Positions 1 to 20,626 are shown, counted from the first letter of the stretch. The stretch: DNA of 64,000 nt from Chamaecrista fasciculata (GCA_003254925.1 QANZ01038515.1:1-64000); one strand, 5' to 3'. Program-made: numbers and translations. Notes: a model not told the origin generated them from the sequence alone.

Positions 1-45
1 CTATTTAGAAAACTCAAAAAAAACTCAAAACTCCAGATAATGAGC

Positions 46-58
46 TTATTTAAACACT
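46..58 (+). promoter_or_regulatory. TATA-like element upstream of AKR gene 1
   Basis: TTATTTAAACACT lies about 100 bp upstream of the ATG and is conserved exactly at 12137-12149, about 55 bp upstream of the second copy's ATG. The distance differs because copy 1 has an extra CT-rich segment (about 88-135) in its leader. Assignment as a TATA box is inferred from position and conservation only. Confidence 0.4.
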
Positions 59-155
59 AGAGTTTGTGCCGTTAATAGAGCAAATACTTGTACTCTCTCT
101 CTTTCTTGTGCTTCTTTGTTCTTCGGTGTCTGTGAGCTCATTCGAGTCCTCATCA

Positions 156-3477
<3,322 letters not shown>

Positions 3478-4311
3478 ACTGCATTCTTATGTAATTCCTC
3501 ATGTACTAGCTGCTGCTACCTTGTGCTAATAACTGACCAAGTACAATGGCATGGCTTGCCTCCTGAGAAAGGAATTTGTTGTATCAATCCATCTAGTTTG
3601 TCTGTTTATGCAGTTATGTATCTTAAATCCAATGGAGTTTGTCTGCTTATATAATCATGTATCTTTATATGTATATTTCTGAACTAGTTTGAGCACTATG
3701 ACATGTGACTCCATATATTTTTATTTACACTGAGTTAATCAATCAGACTCTGAATAACTGAAATATGCAATTTGGTATTTGAATTATTGCAATTGTCAAT
3801 TATTTGGTCAAGTTTAGGGATCACAAAATAAAAGTCAGTACAAATTTAGAGATAAAAAATTTTCTAGTATAAATTCAGCGATCAAAATATATAAATTTAG
3901 TACAAATTTCAGGATTAAATCATTACTGAGGACTAAATCATTGATAATTACAATAATTTAGAAATTAAATCGCATATTTTAATTATTCGATGACAGATTA
4001 GTTGGCTCAACATAAATTGAGGGAGCAAGTAATAAATTTTCTCTTTTATGTCTATAGAAAGAAACTTGGCAAGACTAGAGAAACATGTTATACAGCCACT
4101 TGCATTCACTTGATTATTATAATCTGATTACTGTTCAAGGGTATTGTTAGAACCAGATCTTTATAACATGTTTCTATGCTTTTCTCTTCTTTTTTCCTTT
4201 TGTTTTTTTTTTTTTACAATTCTACTGCTATATTGGTTTGCATATTGAAGTTTAGTTCTTCACTAATTATCAATGGAATATGTAGCATTATTTAGTAAAT
4301 TAGTGTTACAT

Positions 4312-6183
4312 TGTATTGCCTGTTTGGATGGGTTTAGATTAAAATTTGAGGGATTTTTCGAGCTGAGTTAATTTTAATTAGAGTGATTTTAATTTGAATA
4401 TTGTTTGAATAATTTGTTGTGACTGTAGATTTTTAAGTGTGAAATGTTTAAATAAGTATATAACGAATGTAGTTGGTAGATAAAATTATATGGAAATTTA
4501 TAAATTATATAGGAATAGAAATGAAAGAAAACAAATTATTTTTTACTTTTGATTTTTGTATAAAAAATTGAGTTGTTTAGGATAGATTTTTAAAAAATTG
4601 ATTTTATTTGAACTGGACTTTTTGAAATTTTATATTTGATTTGGCTTAAATTTAAATTGAATTATGTGATAATTGATTTTTTTGAAAGTTACATTTTAAA
4701 GCTTTTTATATAATTGGTGATGAATTATTTTACTTGATAAATATAAATATTACGATTACAATTAACCAATTTTTCTCGACTAAACTTTCGATAAAACTTA
4801 CTTTTTAGTCATTCAACTTTTATCAAGTCAATTGATCGGTACAATTTATATTATGCTTTCTAGAGGTTTTTTGTGGTGTTTTATAATGTTTTCAAAGCTC
4901 ATTAGAGTATTTTTGGCCTCTAGATAGGTTAATTTGAGTCTTTGTTCCACAATTGCAATTTGGTTATTTTATCGTTTAAAAGTGTAGTTTTTTCGAGTTT
5001 TAATCATTGATTTGTATTTGATATTTTCGACTTGAGATATTACACATTTTCATGTTGCAATTATAGATTTGAATGAGCCAAATCTCATGGGAAGCAAGTG
5101 CAAGAGGCTGAAGATTGAAGTAGAGCAAGTTGGGACAAAATCCCATAGAAATTCTTCTATCTAGTTCGCCGCCAGGGACCTGCGGCAAACTCCGCGTCGA
5201 AAATCACAATTTTGCATTAAATTGAATTTTCGAAGCCCAATTCTATTTTAGTCCCTGGTGACCCGAAAATTAATCCCCTAAATGACCTAATCAACCTCAT
5301 TCATTCATCTTGTCACGCACTCTCCATCTCCTCCATTTTCTCTCCTCCCAAACATCCAAAACCTTCATTCCACTCCATCTTCCAACCTCTTCCATGGCTT
5401 CTCTTAGCTCCTTGGGGTTTGAGCTCGACTTTCAGCACTCCATGAGCAGCTAGACCTTCGACTCAGAGCGAGGATGGGTCAGCTAGAGCATCGGCTTCAT
5501 CTATTAGGGAGTTTTCATCATCTTCTCTTACTTTCATTAGAGTTTTGTTGTTTAAGTTATTAAATGACATTGTTATTCTATGTAGTTTGAGATTTTGCTT
5601 GGATTCTATTAGCTTGGACTATATTGTATCACATTTTGATTTTTAATGACAATTCTAAGTTGTAAGCTCTTGTTGTTGAATTGATTATGTGATTATTTTG
5701 GTTAATGATTGTCTAATTGTTAATTGAACTAGCTTAGGAATTCAATTTCACCATTGTTGATTGTGGGTTAGTCGACTAAGTTGGTTGGTAATCTTGTTTA
5801 AGTGTTAATTAATCGGGTTCATTAATCCATTTTTGTGTGTTTACATGAATTTGGTGTTTGTATGAGTCTCCCGTAGAGGTGTGCACCGGTTTGGTTTGTT
5901 TAATTTTTTGAACTGAACTAATGTAATTGGATGACCAAAATTGTCATCCAATTCATCCAGAAAATTTTGGACAATTGAACCAAACCAAACCGATTATTGA
6001 TCGGTTTTTAGTATATTTTCTTTAAAAAATCTTAGATGTCAAAAATTATAATATCATACTAATTATGTATACGTTGATAACTATATCATAAAGGAGAGAC
6101 AATAATATCAAAAAATTACATTGAATAATATAGAGTTTAACTTTCATAACAAAAATTACTGTGTCAAACGTATATATAATATA
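4312..6183. other. AT-rich intergenic spacer, no gene seen
   Basis: Only short ORFs without family resemblance are present. About 5160-5480 is less AT-rich and includes a short ATG frame at 5394 ending after about 19 codons, which I do not call. At 5876-6010 there is a GGTGTGCACCGG-type start followed by alternating GGTTTGGTTT/AACCAAACC stretches, resembling the terminal region of hAT elements elsewhere in this window. No closing terminus or target duplication was found. Confidence 0.5.
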
Positions 6184-6865
6184 GGTAAAAGACCCTTTCG
6201 TGCCCCTAACGTTTGGGGTTAGTTTCAGTTATGCCCCTAACGTTTATTTTGTGTCAATCATACCCCCAATGTGAAACATTCGTGTCAATTATACCCTAAC
6301 CTCAATTTTTTTGGGCCAAAGTCCTATTTTGGTCCCTCAAGTTTGCTCAAAGTTCCGTTTTGGTCCCTCAAGTCTCCGGCGAACTTTCCGGTGAGATACA
6401 AGGTGGCCCCGGCAACTACGATTACTCCTAATCCAAGGTTTTTTGACCTCCTGAGTTCAATGACGGCCTTCATTTTGCGAACAAATGACCGAAAATATGA
6501 TTTTCGGCGATTGTGTAATTTTTCAACGACTATGTAATTTTTCAGCGGCTTGTCAGTCTTTTTTTTTTCGCAAAATGGAGGCTTTCATTGAACTCAGGAG
6601 GTCAAAAAACCTTGGATTAGGAGTTTTTGTAGTTGTCGGGGCCGCTGTATATCTCTCCGGAAAGTTCACCAGAGACTTGAGGATCCAAAACAGAACTTTG
6701 AGCAAACTTGAGCAACCAAAATAGGACTTTGGCTCAAAAAAAATTGAAGTTAGGGTATAATTGACACCAACGTTTCACATTGGAGGAATAACTGGCACAA
6801 AACAAACAATAAGGGCATAACAGAAACTGCCGCAAACGTTAGGGGCACGAAAGGGTCTTTTTGCC
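6184..6865. mobile_element. 682-bp foldback (inverted-repeat) element
   Basis: The whole stretch is a long imperfect palindrome. The left end GGTAAAAGACCCTTTCGTGC is mirrored by GCACGAAAGGGTCTTTTTGCC at the right end. The inner arms (GGCCAAAGTCCTATTTTGGT at 6315 against its complement near 6735, and CCGGAAAGTTC) pair as well. TIR style and the repeated GGTCCCTCAAG phrases match the Mutator-like MITEs nearby. No target duplication survives: the right flank is the 83-bp direct repeat 6864-6946, so this border looks rearranged. Confidence 0.7.
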
Positions 6866-6946
6866 CCAAGGTATGTGCTTTCCATCTGTCTTATCGTATG
6901 ACTTGTGTGTTTATTCTGGCAATGTCTTAAATCAAATTAAACTGTG
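6864..6946 (+). repeat. 83-bp direct repeat, copy A
   Basis: The block from CCCCAAGGTATGTGC to AAATTAAACTGTG is repeated base for base, as far as I can read, at 8596-8678. Copy A abuts the foldback element on its left and the 26-bp minisatellite on its right. Confidence 0.85.
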
Positions 6947-7095
6947 CGGACAAGATAGTCCAGCTTTCGGTGCAAACGAGATGTTCCAACTTAGGGTGCG
7001 GACGAAATGGTTCAACTTACGGTGCAAACGAGAAGAGCCGATTTTTCATTCGGACGAGATGGTCCAGCATATAGTGCGGGCGAGATCGTCCGGGT
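6944..7095 (+). repeat. 26-bp minisatellite, about six degenerate units
   Basis: Tandem units follow the pattern GTGCGGACGAGATGGTCCA plus about 7 variable bases. Unit starts are near 6944, 6970, 6996, 7022, 7050 and 7074. The third and fourth units are the most diverged. The block is richer in G and C than its surroundings. It is present only in copy A of the 83-bp repeat context and not in copy B. Confidence 0.7.
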
Positions 7096-7139
7096 GAAAA
7101 ACTGTGAAAAGGGAATGGAAATAAATTAGCAAGACTAGT

Positions 7140-8590
7140 TGTCATCAAAATTAGGTCAAACAACATTAAGATTAGATTTTACAAGAGCCAGCTTTAATTT
7201 ATTATTTTTTTAAAAAAATTTATTTAAATTATCTTGATTCAAATTTTTTTAAGATAACAAATATTATTATAAAGTGATGGATGATATTTGAAGATGACAT
7301 CTGAAGCAATATAGTGTTGCTGAATTAGGCAGTGATGAGGGAGAGTACATGACATCTACTACACGCATGATCTTTTGTTTCTTCTCACTAAAAATCTCCA
7401 AAACTTCAAAAGTAACATTGATAAAACTTCTAATCTCATTTATAGTTTTGCTTGTCTCTGTAATCAAAGTGCTAGGAGACAAATTTGCAAACTGAGAATG
7501 GAGATTGTAAACACCGTATTTTTCCCGGGACTTTTTAGTAATCAGATGAAGTGTTTATTTTATATTATTTGGTAAATAATAACTTTTCTCTTAAAAATAT
7601 TCAAGGTTTTTTAGGGTTAGGGTTTTTTGCAACAAAAAAGGAAAAAACATGTTTTAATGTGAGGGAGGCTGAAATTAGTGCAATTTATTGCAAGAATTCT
7701 GATTTTGGAAACAGTTTTTCATCATTCATGGGTGATGTTTGCTGATTCATTAAGCAAAGTTTCTTGAGGGAAATAAACATGGGTTTTAAAGCAAATAGGC
7801 CAAAAATCATGGGTCAAATTCATGGAATTAATTTTGTGAATTTAAATCATGTTTTTTTCCTTTAATGGTTTGGTTCAATGTTGGCTATAACATGTGAGGA
7901 GAAAAAAAAGGAGGGGGGAAGACGCATATTTTCTAAGGAAAAAGGAGGTGAGTTTGTGAGTTAGTTTTGTGAAGGAGAAGTGTGAGTTCTATTTCACAAA
8001 AAGACTCAACAAGGTGAGGGTTTCAAAAACTAGAGATGGTTTTTTATGAAAACAATGGGTGATTCATTCCCAAATGCGTTTTCAATCACTCTATTACTTT
8101 GATGGATTTTAGTCCCTTGGACGAAATAACACTTAAGCTCCATCTATCATTTTCAAAATGGCGTTTTGATCCCTATTATGATGGAGAGAGGACCTAAACG
8201 CAAAAGGGTAAAGTGTTGGGGAAGCAAAGAGTAGTTCTCATTGTTTTAATCTTCTCTCTTTCCTCTTCACGTTTTTTTGATGTTTTTCTTTCCTTCTTTT
8301 CTCTTTCTCTTTTCCTTTTTCTTTTATGGAAAATAAAATACAACAAAAAATATTTTTTTTATTATTTATTTACATTATCACCAATTCAATCAATTCGGTT
8401 TTTGTTGTGATATTTGGGATAAAATTCATGATTTCTCTTCAACAAAAAAAAATGTTGTTATTAATTTTATATCTTATTTCGCATCATGGGTAGGACTTTA
8501 AGATAGGATTCCCTAGAATAGTTTTTTGTAATTTTATTTTACTTTTTAGAGGATTGCTTTCGAGTACCCTTAAGGTTTTTGATTTTACGA
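7140..8590. other. Gene-less AT-rich stretch
   Basis: No ORF of convincing length or family resemblance on either strand. A short (T)TAGGGTTAGGG-like motif sits near 7610 and long T/C runs at 8250-8330. It may be the decayed interior or 5' part of the LTR relic that follows, but I see no boundary. Confidence 0.4.
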
Positions 8591-8595
8591 GAAGA

Positions 8596-8678
8596 CCCCA
8601 AGGTATGTGCTTTCCATCTGTCTTATCGTATGACTTGTGTGTTTATTCTGGCAATGTCTTAAATCAAATTAAACTGTG
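8596..8678 (+). repeat. 83-bp direct repeat, copy B
   Basis: Second copy of 6864-6946. Here it is followed by GAGAATGCGAGG and LTR-like sequence instead of the minisatellite. Confidence 0.85.
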
Positions 8679-8679
8679 G

Positions 8680-9240
8680 AGAATGCGAGGATGCTCAGGT
8701 AAGTTTTATCTCCCCTTCTCATTTTGTGAGTTTTTCGAACTACGTAGGCTTTGATCCCTTAACCGAGTACGTAGGCCTTGCTCCGCCTGAGTCAAGTCCA
8801 ACTTTTATAAATATTTAGTTTATTTTGTTTTGTTTCATTTTTTTTTGTTTTTTGTTCTTCTTTTTAATTATTATCTTTGTCTCTTCTTTATTTTCTTTTT
8901 CTTTTGTGTGTGATTTGTTTTTATTTTGTTTTTACCTTTTTAGATGATTAATTTTTAAAGTTTGAGGCCATTTAATTTTTGTATAGTTATCTAACCGTCC
9001 TTTGGATGGGTGTTGTGGGGTGCCTAACACCTTCTCCACGACTCAAATGACTCTCCAACCCGTTTTTGGTTCGAGACCAATTTTCAAATTTTAGCCTTAT
9101 CCACCACTTTTTCAAAATTATTTTCGAAAATTGTTTTTATTAATTTTTCCAAGTTTTTTTATAAAAATTTGGTGGCGACTCCTTTTTCAAAAGTCATAAA
9201 TGACATTCCCTCCGGGATGTCAGGCGTGACATAGATAATA
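8680..9240 (+). mobile_element. Ty3/gypsy LTR relic
   Basis: The stretch contains phrases typical of the R/U5 part of plant Ty3/gypsy LTRs in order: ACTACGTAGGCTTTGATCC followed by GAGTACGTAGGCCTTGC, then GTGGGGTGCCTAACACCTTC, then GGTGGCGACTCCTTTTTC. No coding domain or second LTR is seen, so it is a solo or truncated LTR. Borders are approximate. Family assignment rests on remembered LTR motifs, not on an alignment. Confidence 0.55.
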
Positions 9241-9472
9241 CAACTGCCAAAGCTCCACTTGTAGCAACAAAACAGAACCCAAATTTGGAGCACGAATCAG
9301 AAATGGTGGATAGGAGCAGCTGAAGGAAATCCATGTGAAAAACTAAAAAGGGAATGGAAATAAACTAGCAAGAATATGTTATATAATGGATGGAATTGGA
9401 AAACAGGTTAGCAAGAAGGTTATATAATGGATGGAGATGGAGAAGATCTTAGCTAGCTGCGTTGCCCTTGTT

Positions 9473-9811
9473 TTAGTTTGTAGAGAGAGAGAGAAAGAGA
9501 AAGAGATAGGCCAATAGTCTTATGACGGTGGCGGTGGTGGTGGCTCTTTCCTTATTCTTATGTACCCTCTGGTGTGAGTTCACACCTTGGACCGTGAAAA
9601 ACGAGTCGCAACAGTGACGACATTTGAATGGTAGATTGTCGTTATTCTTCTTGGAAGAACCCTGGTCGCGACATTCATCACATTGCAAGTTTGTAGTTAA
9701 ACCCACAAAATCATAAAACACAAACGGGATTTTCTGGTTAGGAATTGGCTGGTTCATTGGAGGAGAAATCCCCATAAAATCATAAAATACCAAATCTTGC
9801 TCATTCATCAT
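9473..9811 (-). CDS. Small single C2H2 zinc-finger protein (hypothetical)
   Basis: Intronless frame of 112 aa on the minus strand. The first true ATG is at 9811; the frame extends to a TTG at 9823, which is not a start. A TFIIIA-type finger is visible (CRHC, 12 residues, then HQRVH: C-x2-C-x12-H-x3-H). The usual plant QALGGH helix signature is degenerate (VQGVNSH). A second Cys pair (CDEC) precedes it, and the motif VFYDF(M/V)G occurs twice in the N-terminal half. A TATATAAAT box lies about 85 bp upstream on the same strand. It could bind DNA or be a decayed ZAT-like gene. No homologue can be named. Confidence 0.5.
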   Translation of the reverse strand: MMNEQDLVFYDFMGISPPMNQPIPNQKIPFVFYDFVGLTTNLQCDECRDQGSSKKNNDNLPFKCRHCCDSFFTVQGVNSHQRVHKNKERATTTATVIRLLAYLFLFLSLSTN

Positions 9812-9821
9812 TGAAGAAGGC

Positions 9822-9890
9822 AAATGAATGTATAGCTGACTCCATGCCTATGGTTGCGGAACCCAAATGAATGTACAGCTGACTCCATTT
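9822..9890. repeat. 24-bp direct repeat in the zinc-finger gene leader
   Basis: AAATGAATGTATAGCTGACT at 9822 recurs with one change at 9867, with both continuing into CCAT. The period is 45 bp. It lies between the TATA box and the start codon of the zinc-finger gene. Confidence 0.7.
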
Positions 9891-9894
9891 GCTC

Positions 9895-9903
9895 ATTTAT
9901 ATA
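9895..9903 (-). promoter_or_regulatory. TATA box of the zinc-finger gene
   Basis: Minus-strand TATATAAAT, 84 bp upstream of the ATG at 9811 and in the right orientation. Confidence 0.5.
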
Positions 9904-10059
9904 GAGAATATATAGAGAATGATTGCAGAAGTACAATTGTACAAAGCACGGTTTGCATTGGGCCAAATCATTCCATGCAGAGAGCAAAATCAAATTCTGA
10001 TAATAATGCATGGTGTCTCCTATTTCTAGCAATATTCCCTTCTCTCTCTGCCGCCTAAC

Positions 10060-11955
10060 ACATTTCTCTCACCCAACCTACACTATATATGTGGGGTCTA
10101 CCACACCCTTTAATTTCTTGCACTCAGATTCTATACATTTTTTATTCGCAAAAATTTAATTTTACTCTTTGATGATTGTGATAAATTCCAATTCAGTCCT
10201 TTACTCTATTTTCTATTGAATTTTTATCCTATAAACAATTAAATTACTTCACACAATTTCTTTATATGTTAACTTTTTTTTAAAAAGAGGATAAAGTGTT
10301 GCGTTTAAGAGTTTAATCCTTAAGGTGGAAATTGAAATAAGGTGATAATTTAAGTGAGTATAAAGTACAAAAGGTGATAATTTAAGAGTTTAATCATTTC
10401 TCATTTAAATTAAAGGACAAAAGTCAAATACAAAAAAAAAGAAGCAAATGAGATGTGATGTTAATTAATAGTTATAAGATATGAACAAAAGAGTGGTTAT
10501 GTTTGGGGTGCTCTAACGGTTTGGGGTCAACTCGTCAAAACCAACCCAACCTGCATGTTTGGGTTGGTTTGGTTTGGGCTGACGGGTTAGTTTGGTTCGA
10601 AAATTTTTAGTTTGGGTTTGGCTACAGGTTTTGGAATTTTGAGCTTGCTCAACCCAATTCGCCAGCCCACCATTCATATATTTTTTTATTCTTTTATGTT
10701 TTTATTTTAATATATACATAAATAAATAATAATTAGTATAATATAAATAACTCTTGAGTTGTCTTTCCCCCTTAACTTTAACATTGCGTAAAGTCACTTT
10801 GCCTTCAATTAATCTTTTTTTTTGTCAATCATTCAATTAATCAATTTAATCTCTTTAATTATTATCAATTTCACTTTTTATCGAGAAGAGTAGAATTAAG
10901 ATTTTTATAATTTTCCTCTACTACTAATTTCACCTTTTTTAGATGAGTATATATTACTTTTAATCATATTATATTATTATTGACTTATAATAATAAGAAA
11001 TCTTTTTCATCAAAATTCGATATAAAAAAAATTGTAGAGTCATACATTTTTTTAAACACATTCCAACCTACCCCTGCAAATACTTTTTTTTTTAATAATA
11101 TAATAAAATATATTATGTATCCCAATACTCAACAACTTTTTTAATTTCTCCAAATGGGTTATGCGTATGCACTCTGGTTTTAGGTTTGGAGGAACCAATC
11201 AGGCGGTGTCACGTGACACTGGTCGATTTAAAATTAAATTTTTTTTTAGAAAAAAAAAAAAACTTAAAATCTTGTAGGAGAGACACGATTTCAGACTTGA
11301 AAATTCTAATATGAAGTCGTGCATCCCAAGGCATGATTTCAAGGAGCACTTTTTTGGTCTTGATTGAAAAAGTGTTGTTCTTTCAATTTGGGAAAATGTT
11401 TTTTTTTTAAAAAAAATTTAGATTGTTAAGGTTAGGGTTTTGTTATGTTAGTGTTTTTAGGATTTTGTTGAAGAAGATTATAGTTAGGATTTTGTTAAAA
11501 GTTTTTAAGGTATTTTAAAGGATGAAATAAAATTTATTTTTATGTTATATAATTAATTAATTTCAACACTAAAATTTAATATTTATAAAGTTAAGTAAAT
11601 TAAATACCTCAACCAATAAGAATTTTTGGATTAGGTGAGACTGGTTGTTAAACTCTTTACAATGAGACGAATTCTATAACCAAAAGATATATAATCAAGA
11701 GTGACACGATACCAAATTTTCAACTTTTTATAAAAATATGAAATCAAAAGTCCAACAAAAAAAATATAAGATTAAATTAAAATCTTAACAAAAGTTATGG
11801 AAAAAAAAAATGCCCTTGGACGTTTTTTTTTTTTAATAAAGCCGTCTCGTATCAATATCGCAACGGAGAAAACAAAATCGGAGGATCCAATTTCAATGAA
11901 ATATCAAATATGTTGTTTCCCATCAGAAAAGAGAAAAATCCAGGATCCAATTTTA
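10060..11955. other. AT-rich gene-less spacer with an interspersed-repeat remnant
   Basis: No credible ORF. At about 10500-10680 there are alternating GGTTTGG / CCAACCC phrases with the purine-pyrimidine style of the hAT-like repeats at 21173 and 39991, but without recognisable termini. Otherwise low-complexity A/T runs. Confidence 0.45.
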
Positions 11956-11959
11956 ATAA

Positions 11960-12098
11960 AATATTCAAATGGATAGCTGAAGTTCACCGTTTATTCCTTG
12001 ACAAGGATAGATCAAATATTCAAATGGACATCTGAATTTGACCGTTTATTCCTTGATGAGTATAGATCAAATATTCAAATCGACAGCTGAATTTGACC
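11960..12098 (+). repeat. 55-bp tandem repeat upstream of AKR gene 2, each unit with a W-box-like core
   Basis: Units start at 11960, 12015 and 12070, each opening AATATTCAAAT; the third is partial (29 bp). Units 2 and 3 contain GAATTTGACC, whose TTGACC is a W-box core; unit 1 has GAAGTTCACC instead. The block ends 107 bp before the ATG and about 39 bp before the TATA-like element, a position suited to promoter function. Copy 1's equivalent region lies outside the window. Confidence 0.75.
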
Positions 12099-12204
12099 AA
12101 ATTACTGCGATTACGAAACCCCCCAACCGATTTAGGTTATTTAAACACTGAACTTGAGTTGGTGCGATTAATACACCAAAGAGAGCTCATCTGAGTCCTC
12201 ATCA

Positions 12205-18038
<5,834 letters not shown>

Positions 18039-18399
18039 AACTGCATTCTTATGCAATTCCTCATGTACTACTAGCTGCTGCTACCTTGTTCTGACTGATC
18101 GAGTACAATGGCATGGCTTGCGAGAAAGGAATCTGTTGTATCAATCCATCTATATTGTACGGTTATATATCTTATATTCTTATTTATCTATTAATAATGT
18201 AATTGTGGACATGTGGAAAGATAGAACTTGTTGGCATTAGTTGATCGATATAAAAGGTTTTGGTTGTTGTATACAGTTATGTATCTTAAATCCAATAGAG
18301 TTTGTATGCTTATATAATTATGTATCTTTCTGAACTAGTTTAAGCACTATGGCATGTCACTCCATATATTTTTATGTCGAGAAAACTTACTGTTTAGTC

Positions 18400-18890
18400 C
18401 TTGAATTTACTCAGAGTCAACTAATTAGTTCTTGAATAATTGATATATACGACTTGGTTCTTGAGTTATTGTAATTGTCAACTATTTGTTTCTCGGGTCA
18501 AGTTCAGGGACCAAAAAATTAAAATTTAGTACAAATTCAGGGACAAAAAATATTAATTTTGTATAAATTTAAGGACCAAGAAGTATAAATTTAGTACAAA
18601 TTCAGAGATCAAAAAGTATAAATTTAATGCAAATTCAGGGACCAAATCATCACTGATCACCAAATTGTTGACAATTGCAATAATTTAGGGATTGAGTTTG
18701 TATATTTTGATTATTCAATGACTGAATAGTTGACTGGATCTAAATTCAGGGACCAAATCATCAATAAGGACCAAATTGTTGACAATTGCAATAATTCAGG
18801 GGTTGTCGTATATTTTGATTATTCAGAGACTAATTAGTTGACTCAATATAAATTCAAGGACCAAATAATAATTTTTTTTCTTTTATGTCT
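18400..18890 (+). repeat. AT-rich tandem repeats downstream of AKR2
   Basis: Units of roughly 33-35 bp such as GTACAAATTCAGGGACCAAA follow one another, then a longer unit containing CCAAATTGTTGACAATTGCA occurs twice. A shorter version is at 3770-4030 in the corresponding place of copy 1, so the array predates the duplication and has expanded here. Confidence 0.65.
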
Positions 18891-19076
18891 AAATAAAGAA
18901 ACTGGACACAAGGTAGATTGAAGACGATTGTTTATACAGTCACTTGCATTGACTTGATTATGATAATCTGACTGCTGTTCAAGGGTATTGTTAGAGCCAC
19001 ATATTTATAACATATTTCTATGATTTTCTCTTTCTTTTTAACTATTCTACTGCTATATTGTTTTGCATGTTGAAGT

Positions 19077-20501
19077 TTAGGCCCAGTTCGTTTGCGTTTT
19101 GATTATAATATGTTCTGATTATAATCGTAATAAGCGTGTTTGTTTGCGATTTTTTTCTGATCAAATTATAATCATGATTTTTTTATAATCAAACACACTC
19201 AATTACACTTATACCCCTATATATACCTATAATTACCTATACTCTAATATATTCCATCACACATCAGAAGGACAAAATTGTCATTTAATTGAATATTGGG
19301 CCAACTTGTAAATACTTAAAATTGAACTTGGGCTAAAATGTTATTTTGCCCAAAATATTAAGCAATCTCTCTCCTCTCTCACTCTTGTTTCTCGTCTCTC
19401 TCTCTCACCCTTTTGCTCAGAAATGGAGTTATGGAATGTAGATCCAAGAACTTCAAATTGACGAGGTCTTTAAACTTGGCTCATCAATTTGTATCGTAAT
19501 TGATTTGATAAATTTTACAATATGATAAAATTTTAAAGAATGATGGATCAGTATATCGCTTCAAACATGCCCCAGCTCCAGCCACGTCAAACCTTGCAGA
19601 AGCCGAAAACACAGAAAAGGAAATAGGATGAGGAATAACATGTTCTGGGAATGTTATTCCCAGAAAGCAAATTAGAAGCAGATATGATTCCCAGAAAGCC
19701 GAAAACATTTTAAGAAAGTTTCAGATATATAAATAACATTATCACTTTTTGTTTACATTAACTAATTTTTTTTTCTGTCTGACTGATAAAATTGGTGAGC
19801 CAAAAGGGAAACATTTCTCTGCATCCTCTTCAACCCAGTTCCATTATAGTAGCATAATCCTTGGGAATTTTTTCGCAGCTGTGATGAAATCTTGGATAGA
19901 TGATGATGGTAATTGCAGAGAAAAACAAGGCCGAGGGAGAAGGAGAGTGAAGGAGAGAGAGAGAGAGGAGAATGAAAAATTTAAGAAATTGCATTGTTAT
20001 TTCGGGTCCGGAGGCCTTTTTTCTTTCTCTCTCATCTCATGTCAAATGGTGCACCATTTTCTTCGCTGGTCCACCAAATGTCGGGCACAAATTGTACATT
20101 TTAGTCATTTTGGTGCACCATTACATAGGCCAAAATTCATTCGGTGCACCAAATCAAATAATCACCCCCCACTTGCACATGAAAATAATTAAGTTTTCAC
20201 GCTTTCCAAGGCAAACAATAACATATTTGATTTTTTTTCAAGCAACAATCATATCCAAACACATTTTGATTATAATAAAATCACACCTTACTTTTTCCAA
20301 CTTTATACCCCTATACAATTTATCAATTTCCTTACTTTTTATCCACCTACCACAATCATTACATACCCATTTTAATAATTTCACACCAAATAATCAACAA
20401 TCATCCAAACACCACTACAAAAATAATCAACTTTGATTATAATCACACTACGATTATAATCAAAACAAATTTTATAAAAAACGCAAACGAACTGAACCTT
20501 A
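19077..20501. mobile_element. PIF/Harbinger-like non-autonomous element, TTA target duplication
   Basis: The element at 19080-20498 (1419 bp) begins GGCCCAGTTCGTTTGCGTTT and ends with the complement of GGTTCAGTTCGTTTGCGTTT, flanked by TTA on each side. Copy 1 reads GAAGTTTAGTTCTTC uninterrupted near 4250. The subterminal regions carry repeated GATTATAATC. The interior has CT-rich against GA-rich arms. No transposase frame is seen; ORFs of 147 and 154 aa inside have no recognisable domain. Confidence 0.8.
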
Positions 20502-20626
20502 GTTCTACCTTTTTCTTGTAATGAATTGCTTTGAATCCATATTTAGAAGAGTTTTTTTTTGGGTTGCCATTTGTAAAAGTATATTTAGAAGAGTTGCTTC
20601 CCAGCAAATCTGTATTTATTAAGATG

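Noticed and set aside
66..155. Hydrophobic 30-residue N-terminal extension of AKR1 resembling a signal peptide
   Set aside because: It begins at GTG with no upstream ATG in frame, and is absent from the paralogue, whose leader lacks this CT-rich segment. AKR13 proteins are cytosolic.
5000..5480. Possible short coding region (ATG at 5394 and a 62-aa minus-strand ORF)
   Set aside because: Frames stop quickly, no family resemblance, no splice-consistent continuation.
6944..7095. CRISPR-like repeat-spacer array
   Set aside because: Plant nuclear context, units are contiguous and degenerate with no distinct spacers; it is a minisatellite.
19749..20436. ORFs of 147 and 154 aa as candidate genes
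   Set aside because: They overlap each other, lie inside a Harbinger-like element, and are low-complexity without domains.
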